A program made the position numbers and the translations under genes. The notes beneath the pieces were generated by a model. It ran no database searches. It had not been told where the DNA came from and worked only from the letters and a program-made list of their open reading frames with translations. Below, piece by piece: positions 43,606 to 55,500 of a stretch of DNA of 64,000 nt. Position 1 is the stretch's first letter. Each line of letters opens with the position of its first letter. Source of the stretch: Notospermus geniculatus (taxonomy: Eukaryota > Nemertea > Pilidiophora > Heteronemertea > Lineidae); NCBI GenBank assembly GCA_002633025.1, contig NMRB01001032.1, positions 55,353-119,352 on the forward strand, read 5' to 3'.

Positions 43606-44290
43606 ACCTACTTAAAATCATCGTACTTTTTAAGGCGAGATTTTAAAATGGTTTCCAAGTAAGCCTACTTACCCACCGTGGAGAATCGCCAACGCAGTAG
43701 CCGAGTTTCTCAGGTGGCAGCGCTGTGATCCGAGTCAAAAACATGGTGGCTGTATCACGAATGTTGAGGATGTCAACTTCAAAGTGGGGAGCAAAGTACC
43801 GAAGATGAAAGATACACACACTTAGACTATGCCGAGGATGACCTCCAGTTTATCGTCTATTAATCTAAAGCTTCCTTTATTGGAATTACGTGGTCGATTT
43901 TACATTTGAAGTGGAAAAGTTCAAGTGTCACTACGTGGAACTGCCGTCAATCAAACAACCGGCCTAACACAACGAACATTTCCACTTCAAACAAAGAAAC
44001 AACACTCCTTCAGCACCTATATTTCGGCTTGTTCAATTGCAAATTATCACTAGATCATCCTCGAATTTACATAAACTCGCTCACCTCGACCGAAACTCTC
44101 TATTTTTCGCGTTTTAGTCGGCAACACACACATCGATATGTGACAGAGCCGCCATGTTTCACTCGGATCACAGCGCTGCCGCCTGAGAAACTCGGCTACT
44201 GCGTTGGCGATTCTCCACGGTGTTACCTGGCTACCGTACTTAAAACCGCCTTAAATTCGCCTTAATATCTTTAAAAAACTTTAAAATCTA
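43606..44290. mobile_element. DNA transposon remnant with long inverted arms
   Basis: ACCGTGGAGAATCGCCAACG continues to CGGATCACAGCGCTG. It pairs with 44145-44222, and weaker AAAACCTACTTAAAAT-like ends lie outside. The interior has no domain. Confidence 0.55.
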
Positions 44291-44721
44291 TTAAAACTGT
44301 CTTTTAAAGGGCCAGAATTCGCCTTACTTTCTCAAAATAAAAAAAAATGTTGAACTAATGTAATATCTTAAGGGCTCTTAATACACGTTGGTTGATTTTC
44401 TTTAAGCTAGCCGCACACTGGCCGCCAAATCTGGGGTCCAGAAGCGTTCGACTGAACGCCTCTCGACGCCACAGTTGGCTGCCAGTGGATCCTGGTGAGA
44501 GCACACCTGCCCAGACTTGGCATTCAGTAACATCTTTTCGGGCCACTTGAGGCTTCCACTTTGAAATCACGTGACATCAAGACGCAAGCTGATTGGCCAA
44601 AGCCTCGCCGCCGACTCCAAGTTTGGCTGCCATCGGTAGCACACTTGGCTGCTTCGGGAGTTCACTGGCGTCCACAGGCGTCCAAAATCAAACATGTTTG
44701 ATATCTGGAGTTCAGTGGCGT

Positions 44722-45122
44722 NNNNNNNNNNNNNNNNNNNNNNNNNNNNNNNNNNNNNNNNNNNNNNNNNNNNNNNNNNNNNNNNNNNNNNNNNNNNNNN
44801 NNNNNNNNNNNNNNNNNNNNNNNNNNNNNNNNNNNNNNNNNNNNNNNNNNNNNNNNNNNNNNNNNNNNNNNNNNNNNNNNNNNNNNNNNNNNNNNNNNNN
44901 NNNNNNNNNNNNNNNNNNNNNNNNNNNNNNNNNNNNNNNNNNNNNNNNNNNNNNNNNNNNNNNNNNNNNNNNNNNNNNNNNNNNNNNNNNNNNNNNNNNN
45001 NNNNNNNNNNNNNNNNNNNNNNNNNNNNNNNNNNNNNNNNNNNNNNNNNNNNNNNNNNNNNNNNNNNNNNNNNNNNNNNNNNNNNNNNNNNNNNNNNNNN
45101 NNNNNNNNNNNNNNNNNNNNNN
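44722..45122. other. Assembly gap (401 N)
   Basis: A run of N. Sequence on either side cannot be assumed to be contiguous or correctly sized. Confidence 0.99.
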
Positions 45123-45813
45123 TAGTTTTTTGTGCGAGTTTTTTGCGTTTTTTATAGTTTTTTATCAAAGGATCAGACATTAACACTCCCTTTAGTTGTG
45201 CCGGGTTTGTCTTTGTTTCACTTGCAGCACCACAAATAGCTTTAAAGTTCAAGGGAGTAATGTATTTTGGCTCTTGTTGAACGGATTGGTTGGCCCACGA
45301 CTGGTATGACGGTTGATCCACTTGATAGAGCTCACGAGTACCAAGGTTTACGAGGCTTTTGGGCCCGCGCCAGGGACCTTGGGGGATTATAGGTTCGTGA
45401 GGGATCCGCAGAGGTGAAACGTCCCAATCTTCGCCCAGGACTAGACTGTATTCTCTACTGTCTACATTCCGAGGTACTTTTACCCTCGCAGGTTCTTCCC
45501 AACCGTCAGATTCGGCCTCAACAATCTCCTCAAGTAGTGATTTAGCCTTGTTGTGAAGTGTCTGCATTTCGTGTACATCATCGTGTACATTATTGTGTAC
45601 AAACCTTATAGGCGAGGGAGGTAAGCTGAAATCCGTGATTATTTGTTTTAATTCCTCGCGTAACTCCTCACATTCGGTTGTGGTTTGCTCTATGAGCTCT
45701 ATTGATTCTGAAAATGTAAAAGTAATATCAAAGTAATCCTCATTAAGTAAATTATCGGTAATATCCTGATCTAATTCGGCGTACACTTCTTTGCAAAATT
45801 GGAATTCATTCAT
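45123..45813 (-). CDS. Uncharacterised acidic protein, truncated by the gap
   Basis: From the ATG at 45813 (MNEFQFCKEVYAEL) an open frame runs about 230 codons into the gap. The first part is acidic and helical, with a probable coiled coil (ECEELREELKQI). The middle has DGWEEPARVKVPRN and a Pro/Trp stretch (IIPQGPWRGPKSL), and before the gap it turns basic (KNYKKRKKLAQKT). I recognise no family. The length without stops supports coding. The flank beyond the gap (44403-44721) looks like a transposon end, so an element-encoded accessory protein is a fair alternative to a host gene. Confidence 0.4.
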
Positions 45814-45977
45814 GTCTGAATGCCTATTGTGAAATCTCGGCCACGTTCGCTCACGCGTGATGAAAAGCCGGCTGTTCCAAAAGCTTTTGTGTTGGGGGGT
45901 TTTGTGTGTTGATATGCTTTGTGTCACCGTATGTTTACGTTTTGTGAGCTAGATTGAATTTTTCGAGAAATTTATAG

Positions 45978-46146
45978 TATAAGGAAAGTGCACGGATCTG
46001 GACGGAAGAGGTTTTATTAGTTTGCAAGTTTAGGTAGGCCTATAATTTGTTGAAAAAGCCCGGAAATAGGGATATTTTAGTGTATTTTAGCCTAGTTTTG
46101 GCGGCTAATCTTCCTCTTCCGTCCAGATCCGTGCACTTTCCTTATA
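45978..46146. repeat. Foldback MITE
   Basis: TATAAGGAAAGTGCACGGAT continues to GGACGGAAGAGG and is inverted at 46108-46146. Confidence 0.65.
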
Positions 46147-46147
46147 C

Positions 46148-46290
46148 TTATGCATAAAACATCTTAAGTGTAAAATTACCTGGGGCTGTAGGCCTATGCA
46201 TAAAACATCTTAAGTGTAAAATTTCCCTTATCTTTTGTTTGGAACAATAGTTTAAGGAAAATTTTACACTTAAGATGTTTTATGCATGGC
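46148..46290. repeat. MITE with duplicated left end
   Basis: GCATAAAACATCTTAAGTGT occurs twice on the left (46151 and 46197) and once inverted on the right, before GGCCCC. Confidence 0.6.
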
Positions 46291-46502
46291 CCCTGGCCCT
46301 TGCTACACTAGCAGGTGCGAATCCAAGGGGGGGGCACACCCGGCCCGTGCCCCCTCTATTTTGTGGAAAATCTTTAAAATTGACCAGGAAATTTCGAAAT
46401 TTTGAAAAGATGTTAAAATTTGACCATTTTCCACGATGTGGGCTGGCTGTGCCCCTCTTTTCCATGATTCTGGATCCGCCCCTGATAGGCCTATGCCTTA
46501 TG

Positions 46503-46618
46503 GGCCGTATGCACCAACGACGATTATCTTGAACTCAGCTTGCAACACAAACCTCAACAATGGAATTTGAAAAGCTGTGGCTCAACTTGAGTTCAAGATA
46601 ATCTTGGTTGGTGCATAG
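46503..46618. repeat. Foldback MITE, GGGCCGTATGCACCAA family
   Basis: GGCCGTATGCACCAACGACG pairs with TTGGTTGGTGCATAG at the right. Members at 32493-32640 and 32092/33778 are related. Confidence 0.65.
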
Positions 46619-47099
46619 CATGTGCCTGGGCCTATAGGCCTATAGCCTAACTACAGTATGCAAGCAATGAGCAGGGGTCGCGGCGCAGCACATGACACAC
46701 CGGCCTAGCCTACACCTACTCACGCTGACACTGGGACCACTCGGCGTGCCGCTCATAGGCCAACAACCCCCCTGTCCCTGACCATGCCTGATCTCTGCAT
46801 ACAACGGTGGCCTTGCCTCGGCCTACAATGCAGGGACTGGACACGACGCGGACTTGGAATGCTAGTTGCCATGCACATGTGCACAGCAGAGGCCAGGGCC
46901 TACCGTTAGTATCATGGGATGACGTGCGCACAGATTCTCTCGGGCTGACCACCCGACAGTTGCAGCAGCTTTTCCCTGCCAAGAGAGTTCATTCAAACAA
47001 ACAAGTCAGGGAAATGACAGAAAAACATGTAGCAGAAATTCCAGAGACTGACGATGAGTGAGGCCTCGTTTTTCCGTGCGTCAAACCACAGGCCCCCGA
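46619..47099. other. Non-coding stretch
   Basis: No gene or clear repeat is recognised. Two overlapping ORFs on opposite strands (about 46716-47061) lack domains and splice signals. Confidence 0.4.
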
Positions 47100-47159
47100 A
47101 GCCTAGTTAGCAGGATAATCCCGGTAAACTAGGCTTCAGGGGCCTGTGGTCAAACCAAC

Positions 47160-47345
47160 AATACATGTGATAGAATCTAATGTCCCCATCTTCCTGATGT
47201 CCCCATGTATTGTTTGTCACAGGATTAAAGGTCTTGGTATCTCTAGAGTTCTATTCAATGATACCGCTTAATTCCTAAATGTATTGTTGGGGGACATCGC
47301 ATATCGGGGGACAGTTCAGATTCTATTACACCGGTGCTGCAATCA
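47160..47345. repeat. Intact copy of the MITE split at 37773-40101
   Basis: It runs from GTGATAGAATCTAATGTCCC to CAGATTCTATTACACCGG. It contains the empty TTAA in CAGGATTAAAGGTCTTGG. Confidence 0.7.
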
Positions 47346-47446
47346 ATATCTTCGGCAGCAGTCAGAAACGTCCGAAATTCCAATTCGGAGATCTCTGTAA
47401 TCGAAGAAATGTTCAGTTATTGTTGGAAACTTTGTAGACAATCAGA

Positions 47447-47608
47447 AATTAGGGAGTTTAAGAAAGCAAATGATAAACGTTAACTTTATGACAACGTTAT
47501 TTTTCATACTGCAAATTCACCAGATTATATATAATAGCATTTTCGGTACAAAAAATAACGTTGTCATAAAGTTAACGTTTATCGTTTGATGTCTTAAACT
47601 CCCTATTA
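47447..47608. repeat. Foldback MITE
   Basis: TAGGGAGTTTAAGA and ATAAACGTTAACTTTATGAC, each with its inverse, form near-perfect arms. Confidence 0.65.
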
Positions 47609-47743
47609 CCGAAGGTCGTACAGAACCAAATCAAAACTAAATAATATTATTCGCTGCCGCAGGGAACATTTTTTCTAGTGTGGGGTAGGCCTATTCTCAA
47701 GTCAGGCCGCTTTGTCTTTGGCAGCATTGTGACTGCATCTTAA

Positions 47744-48192
47744 AGGAGCACGGTATTGCCACTTTTTCTCGACGGCCGGCACCACTGTGCCACTCTCCAA
47801 CCCAGGGACTAACTATGTATCGGCGAATTGACCAGATTTATTACGTACATTTTGTAATGCATTTTTGTACAGTACAGGTCACAATTGACATCCCTACGGC
47901 TTCGCGTAAGTTACTCATAAGTTACGCGTAACTTACGTGTAACTCACTACGCAACTCACCAAAATTGTGTAACTCGCTTCGTAAATCACTGTGTAGCAAG
48001 CGAAATTCGCGCAACTCACCGCGTAACTCACCTCGTAACATAGCTCGTGAGTTGTTGCGTAAGTTACGCGTAACTTACGCGAATTTAGGGATGTCAATTG
48101 TGACCTGTACTGTAGTTCGTCTTACTGCCGCTAGGTGGCTCCCTCTACGTCGGCAGTCAAATAACACATTTGAGATCCAATACCGTGCTCCT
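47744..48192. mobile_element. TTAA-flanked MITE with a nested element
   Basis: Its ends AGGAGCACGGTATTG and CAATACCGTGCTCCT match 25421-25616. TTAA stands on both sides. The copy is interrupted at 47870-48112. Confidence 0.75.
47870..48112. mobile_element. 243-bp TA-flanked element full of GTAACTTACGCG words
   Basis: A perfect 27-bp inverted repeat (CAGTACAGGTCACAATTGAC and on to CATCCCTA) bounds it, with TA on both sides. The interior is a degenerate array of GCGTAACTYAC and GTAAGTTACGCGTAACTTAC palindromes. Confidence 0.75.
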
Positions 48193-48542
48193 TTAAGCAG
48201 CTCTCACAACCCTGCCTCCAACAGGAACGCACTTCCGTTCCCTCTGTGAGGTAATATGTGATGAAAAAGCAAAGCATTAGATTAACTTGCCTTTCCGAAC
48301 ATTACACTTTTCAGTCCTCTTTATTTATGAACTTCATTGAGAGAGATAGGTACTGTTGACCAGGAAGTACAGCAAAAGTCCCCCTTCAAAAGAATACTAG
48401 TATTGTACATGTGGTAGTGATTGATTGACAAGAAAACATCACAGATAAGTCTAGAGCAAGTACGTGTACATGTATCATAGGAGGAGAGGCTTAAGTTGTC
48501 ATCAACTACAAATTGAGCCATCAGTTTGGCAAATAAGGATCA

Positions 48543-48650
48543 GGGTCCATATTCATAAAACTACTTAGTCAAAGTGTGACACTTATCCTTTGTTCAACAC
48601 AAAAGATAAGTATGACACTTTGACTTAAGTACATTTATGAATATGGACCC
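48543..48650. repeat. Intact 108-bp MITE
   Basis: GGGTCCATATTCATAAA faces TTTATGAATATGGACCC, and the centre is TTGTTCAACACAA. Confidence 0.7.
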
Positions 48651-49389
48651 AGAACTCCACAAAAGCTCAGATTGTACCTGGACAACTGTCAATGAATGAG
48701 ATACTCTGACTTCTATCAAAACAACTAAAAAGGTATGATGAATGCCAGGTGTTCGAAATAGTCCTCGCAATATCATGTAATCATAACTAACATCAAGAAT
48801 ATATAAGGGGAAGAATGTATAACTACCGGTACTGACAAAGCAAAAGGGTGGGCATTAAGTTACTTTTTTCTGATAACAGAGGGCGTACGGTAATTATAGG
48901 CCTTCTAATTAAATAATCAATGTTTAGATTTGACGATTGTTGACTGAATTGTATTACATGTATTTGTGTAAAGTTACAGACAAATTATTAGCATTCAATT
49001 TTTTTTTATTTTGGTGAAACCATGGATTTATTGTTTGTATCGGTCAGAGTGCATAAACTCGGGAGATCAATTACAATATCAATTTGTCGAAAATATGGTC
49101 TTTCAAAAATGATTTGTACTAGCTCGGTTATTTCTGAGTGCATTTAACTGTGGAAGGTGTCATTTTGTTTGTAATGATCTACTCAACACAACAACACTGC
49201 ACAAATTAAGACCCAAACGGTTACATGATCACCAGAGGCAATTTACTAAACTAACTTTTTGGCACATATTCGAAGTTGCACATTCTTCCCCTAATATATT
49301 CTTGCTAACATGAACAAGTCCGTTGACACACACGTTGTGACTACGTCAACCTCGACTACGTAAACAACCCTCCTAATTGTAATAATGTG
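48651..49389. other. 3' flank and probable 3' UTR of DLST
   Basis: No other gene is seen. AATAAA on the minus strand lies at 49027-49032 and 49005-49010, a plausible poly(A) signal about 360-385 bases after the stop codon. Confidence 0.4.
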
Positions 49390-49524
49390 TTAGAGATCTA
49401 GGAAGATGGAGCGTGGATCTTCCACAGCTGTTTTGATTTTTTTCAGGAAGGTCACAGCTTCTCGTCCGTCAATTAACCGATGGTCATATGTCAATGCCAC
49501 ATACATCATGGGTCGAATTTCAAC
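49390..49524 (-). CDS. DLST: DLST last exon: catalytic His/Asp motif and stop
   Basis: It encodes [20 protein letters not shown] and on to [10 protein letters not shown], with the stop TAA at 49390-49392. The His and Asp of DHRLIDG are the catalytic pair of this acyltransferase family. Confidence 0.96.
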   Translation of the reverse strand, partial: VEIRPMMYVALTYDHRLIDGREAVTFLKKIKTAVEDPRSIFLDL

Positions 49525-52500
49525 CTGAAAAAGTGAATTGATCAGCTTACATGTACTTTGAGAAGCAATTGCAAGGGAACAAATCTTGTTACTACTGCAA
49601 GTGAAACTGTGAAATGCCTTTTGAAATTTCCTCAAAACCAGTTGGTGTTGGGGTGACAGTTTAAAGTACTAAGTACATGTGCATGTACATGTACAGTGGT
49701 GTGAATATTCGAACAGAGGGAATTCAGCAAAATTTGTCACTTCGGTATTCCAATATCTATATCAAAAGTATTTGAAGTCAGTCCTAGATAGGCACTCCTC
49801 TAGTCTGATATGTTTTCGCTGAATTCAGATGCTGGATATCACGAGAGTGGTGAAAATATCGAAATTTGACATATTGGAAAATATCAAAGACATCAAACTT
49901 GAATCTCAGGTGTATGAATATCAACTTCTGTTTCCAGACGCTGTCAGGTAATACCTCCATTCAACATGTTGTTGCAAGGGGAAAAAATTCCACAAAATAT
50001 CCAGACAAAATGGTGATAACAGCAAATCTCAAGAAATGTCAAATTTCGATATTTTTGCCATTCTCGTGATGCAGTGTCTGAATTCAGCGAAAACATATCA
50101 GACTACAGGGTGTTTCAAAAAAAGTTGTTATCTCTAAAACATCTCCTGGAACCCAAACCCGTCAATATTTTTGGCTCAGATTTGGTCTGTAGATAGGTCA
50201 GGATTTATGGAGGAGCAGGAGAAAATTAGGCTCTGAAAGATTTATGCGTAGATGAATAAGAGGCCTCGGACTGAGCAGGCGCAAAATGCAAAAAACCCAA
50301 AGACCAGAAAGCAATGAAACATTTATTTCATTTGCTGCGTACAGAATTTGCCAGGCATGCCAGAATTACTGGAATCTACCTTCCTCATGGCCACCATTGT
50401 CCCTCCAAGAGTTCCCTTCAGCCCAATCGTTGAAATGTCCTCAGCGCATTTACATCATCATGCTTCTTTTATTGTTTGGAAGAAAACTGCATTTCGGACC
50501 CATTTACTTTTGGGGTCACTGTTCCGTCATAACAAGACACCATCATACAAACATTACATAAACATTATGAGTATGTCTACACCTAACAGCTTACAAAATC
50601 TGAGCCAAAAATATTCACGGGTTTGGGTTCTAGGAGTTATTTTAGAGATGACAACTTTTTTTTGAAACACCCTGTAGAGGAGTGCATTCTAGGACTGACT
50701 TCAAGTACTTTTGATATAGATATTGGATACAGAAGCGGCAAATTTTGCCTTTAATGAAAAGCTGAATTCCCTCTGTTCGAATATTAATTAACACCACTGT
50801 ATAATGCTGTAAACCGGGAAATGTTCACGTGCATTTAAATTTTGCAGTTTTTGGCGACTACACAATGATCGCATAATCAAAATGCAGCATAAATTTTAGT
50901 ACATGACACGTCGTGTATCTGCAGTTAACAGCACAGTGAACGTCGTAGTTAATGTGGCCGTCGCTAACAAGCAGCGCTGCTGCTGCACTGGGAGGTATAA
51001 GCGGGGATATATTTTTATCAGTGTATTACAGGGTGGGCCAGGAAAATTTTCCCAGCCATTCACCTGGGGACTAGATTTGATTGAACAAATTGGGCCTACA
51101 ACAGAATACACCTCCACGGGCAGTCAGCCATGTGATGTTTATCTCAGAACGAGGCAGCCACAGGTAGCGAAACAATGTCCCGTGATAGATGCTGCAGTAC
51201 TTTGGCTCATTCTCAACTTAGAGCTTGAAACTTTGCCAGATTTCAATCTCTAATGTCATACAAAAGTGGCCATATTGAAATGGAAGGATATGTGATGCGG
51301 CGCGCCGATTACGCAGACTGGCGGAGTGTTCTTCCGCTAAGAAATATAGTTCGCTAATATATAGTACTGAAATGACAAAAATCGCACATTATATGATCAT
51401 TTTGTGTACTTTAGTCCTCAGTGTACTGATTCAATGCTGTCCATGCGTTTTACATGAATTCTAGCGAATAACTATTTGAGGGATTTCATTACAACGTATA
51501 TTATACGTTAGTGGCGAGAGCTACTTTCCCACTTGCCCGGAATGATCACCAAAATGTGTAAATAACCACATTACTGGCTTGCCACTTCCAAGTTTACAAA
51601 CAGCGTATCAAATATATACCAATTTTTTGATATTTGAGCGATAAACACGCCTTCAGACAGCCAGGGTTTGCAGGTTGCTACTTGCCATGAGTGACGCGGC
51701 AGCCTAACAATTATGGACGCGATCACGTCCAGAATCACTCCGCGCATGACTGTATGACATCCGAGGGGCTTTCCCGAAGTATGACGGAAAGACCCGAGGT
51801 GTTCCGAATGTACTTTGGCTGTACAATAGCAAGTGTGCTATTAATACAGTGGAACCCCGGTAACACGACCGCCCACGGGACAGACCCAAAGTGGTTGCGT
51901 TAGCGGGGTGGTCGCCTTACCGAAATCGGCCTGATGAGTGCCGATCCAGACCGAAGTAAACTAAGGGTCATATTTTCTTTTTTATCCATGTTTCATTTAA
52001 AGCGGATTGTTCACGTCTGTCCCAAGTGAACCACCCCGTTTTATTCGTATCGACTGGTAAATGCATTACAGCGGCCGCTCCGAAAACCGTTCTGTGGAAT
52101 CTTTGACTCGGCGCGAATAGTCCGCTTTAATAAACCAGACTAGACCATTTCCAACCAGGCCTGATGGTAGTTAAGCAGATAGTCGACCGACAGTGCGACT
52201 CCTAGGATGGACGACCGGCAGGTATGGAAATGGTGAACTCCGCGTAAATATTGCACCCGTCACATGTTAGGCCTGCCTTTATATGACCGCAACCATCATG
52301 CGCATGGCATATGCATTGGTCCTGTTAGGTACATGTACACACACGCTGCTGACTCGCCTTTGTAAACTTTGTTTCATAACCAGATCCCTAATTAGCTTGT
52401 GTGTGGTCGTGTTACCGAGGTGCTAATTGCCACTTGGGACAGCCAAAGCTGTGGTCGCGGTCCGGATAGCGGGGTGGTCGCGTTAGTGAAACTCTCCAAA

Positions 52501-55500
52501 GGGAAATAAAGAGAAAAGCAATCAGGACATTTGAAAACTGGTCGTCTTTCCGAGGTGGTCGCGTTATAGGGGTGGTCACCGACCGGGGTTCCACTGTAGT
52601 ACCAGCGACCTGTAGCCTCATTCTGGACGCAATGTTCCCGGAACACCGCAATGCGGCCAAACCGCGAAGCAAACTCTAAAGGCTCCCTATTAAAACAGCC
52701 CCTTTTCCACTGATGGTCTGCTTGGTTGAAGCGTGTCGTGTTCGACCCGGACCTGTATCCGTGCTGAGCACAGTTTCAGTACCGTTTCCACTGACACTAG
52801 TCGATCGGGGCCAGAGAGCACGGTTAGTCAGCTCTTCTCTCTGTTGAGGTAGCAATTTTCAATATGGCGGTGCCCATGAAATTGTCGGACTTGATAAAAC
52901 TTGTCATTTATTTCAAAATAATTAAACATAAACGGGGTCGGAGTCGTCCCAGATCCATAATTCGTAAATAACAAAAGAAAAGCATTCAAACAGCATGTCG
53001 GTCAGGGTATTGATGTCAAGGTCAGTACTGGGCATCACATTTTGCCTCAAGTAAATGGCGACCCGCACCGAGCCTGGTCCGGTGTCCATTTCCACTACAC
53101 ATTTTTCCAACCGTGCCGTGCTTGACCCAGGCTGAGCCCACCTCCTCTCGAGGTGTCCGGCCCGCTTGGATTTAGCATGGTGCCTTGCACCCTAGTCCCG
53201 GTGTCCATTTCCACTACACATTTTTCCAACCGTGCCGTGCTTGACCCAGGTGCAGCACGGATAAATTTTGCTAGTGGAAAAGTCAGGGCCGTATTTAACT
53301 TTTTGGTCCAGGGGGGCAGGAGCCTCTCAGGGGGGCAGAAGACCTCTTTTTGCTTTTTTTTGCCCAAATCCGCATGAAAATCATGTTTTTTGGTTGGCTC
53401 AGGCCCTATAAATACGGCCCTGAAAGTAGTTAAAAGATTACTAGTAGTGTGCACTCTGCAATATACTTGCCTTTCCGTTAACAGCTACAGGCCTGTCAAA
53501 AACACCGTGCATGCCGAGGATGGCCGATTGAGGGGGATTAATGATTGGTGTGCCAAACATCGAGCCAAAAACTCCACCATTACTAATGGTGAAAGTTCCA
53601 CCATCCATGTCTTCAACAGCGAGAGACCCATCCTTTGCCTGAAAGTAAGGAGAGAAAATTGGTGGTATCAAAATTCTTCTACAGTGTGTTTCAGAAACAA
53701 CGTGTCTTCTCCAAAATGTCCCCTAAAAGTAAAACTCAGAAGATTTGGAGCTATACATTTGTAGGCAATGTAGAGTGGGATGTAAATGACTGCTCTTGAA
53801 ATTTTTGCTCTGATTGCTTTATGCATGACTGCACAACAGGCCTTCACCTGAATGGGTTGAAAATGGTGCAAGAACCAACTCTGCTGTGCACAATGGATTT
53901 CATGTAGAAGGACGCTTTATGGAGGGTTAAATCCAGCAAGAATTACCGGTACCTTTTGTATGTAAGAAATGCAATAAATGTTTTGTTTTTCGGTGATGTG
54001 TACGTGTATCATTATGGAATTGCCAAGGCATTGTCCATTGTATCATATGTCATGGTCATATGATCATATCCTATTGTGATTGGCTGAAGTCATAGGCGGG
54101 CTCTAGTAGAATGATGCCAGTCAAAGGTCACCATGCAAAACTTGAACTGTGATTGGTTATGAAACAAGAGGCGAGCTGAGGGTGTGGCATTTGGTGCCCT
54201 TGGTCTTGCTCGATCACTGGCCTTGGTGACCCCAGAACTGGCCTCGGTGCACTTAGAAATTAAAGGATTCCTTAAAAGGCAAATTGGCATTGGCATTCCT
54301 AAACTTATTTCATGCCCTGTGGAGAAACAGAGAAATAACGTGCCTTTGACACTGTGAAAGTCAAAAAGGTGCTTTATAAAGCCTCACTTTTTCACCAAGC
54401 AAGAAAATTTTGGAAAACATGTGATGTCAAAAACTGTATATAATAGGGAAAAAATACAGAGCTCAATTATTTGCAGCGTACCTTTTCACCAAGAGCATTT
54501 AATCCTTTCTCGATTTCAGCATAATTCATTTGTCCTACATCACGTAGCACAGGCACAACTAAACCCTGCAAATGAATACAGGGAGATGAAAAGTCTTGGT
54601 TATTTCAAACAACAAAGTTCAGGAACACAGTATGAAGCTTTACTGGCTTTCGAAATTAAAATATCAAAAATATTTTAATTTTGAAAGCAACAAAGCTTCA
54701 TACAAGTAATTAACATTTAGGCTACCAGATGTAATGAATGATATCACTTCTGCTTGCTCATCATTGATTTATATATTTTCAGACCTGCCAACCCCTAAAT
54801 ACCCCTCTCAATATTTTGCCCCTGAATTTCAAGGTTTTCATTATTTTTGAGGGGTCTGTCAGTAATGCGTAGACCACTCATAACAAACGTTTCAGCCAAA
54901 TTCCGTCCTAAATACAGAAATCCTCACGGGTTGGCAGGTCTGTATTTTGCTTCCTCCACATTGCACAGGTGCACAAGTTAATATGAATTTGAATACACCA
55001 CACCACAAATTTTACCAAGTTTTTCTCAAAACAATAATAAGCAAGAAGTCAATCTCCAGAATTCACGAATTTTCGACCCCAACCGGGGTCTTTTTCAAGT
55101 GGAACTTCACAATCTGAGATTGTAAAGTTCCACTTGAAAAAGACCCCAGTTGGGGTCGAAAATTCGTGAATTCTGGAGATTGACTTCTTGCTTATTATCA
55201 TTTTGTGTGTCAATTTTGTGCTTTTCTGTATCTTGGGTTTTTCTCAAAACACATTTCAAACACCGGCAGGGAACTCTCGACCTACAGGCAGCGCTGTGAG
55301 CAGCAGAAGACTTGCAAGACGCCGAAAACATTGCAAAAGTAAGGCAATAACATCATGTCACAATGTCCTTTACGCCCTGCGACGCAGCAAAAAGCAGGTC
55401 TTAACATGTTCACTGCCGACGCCATTTTTGAGGGTCCAGTGGTGTTGCCAGGAATTTTTCAGACATTGCCTGTGCCATTGAATGTTGCGTCATATGGCAA

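Noticed and set aside
44593-45183. ORFs spanning the N run
   Set aside because: They exist only because N codons contain no stops.
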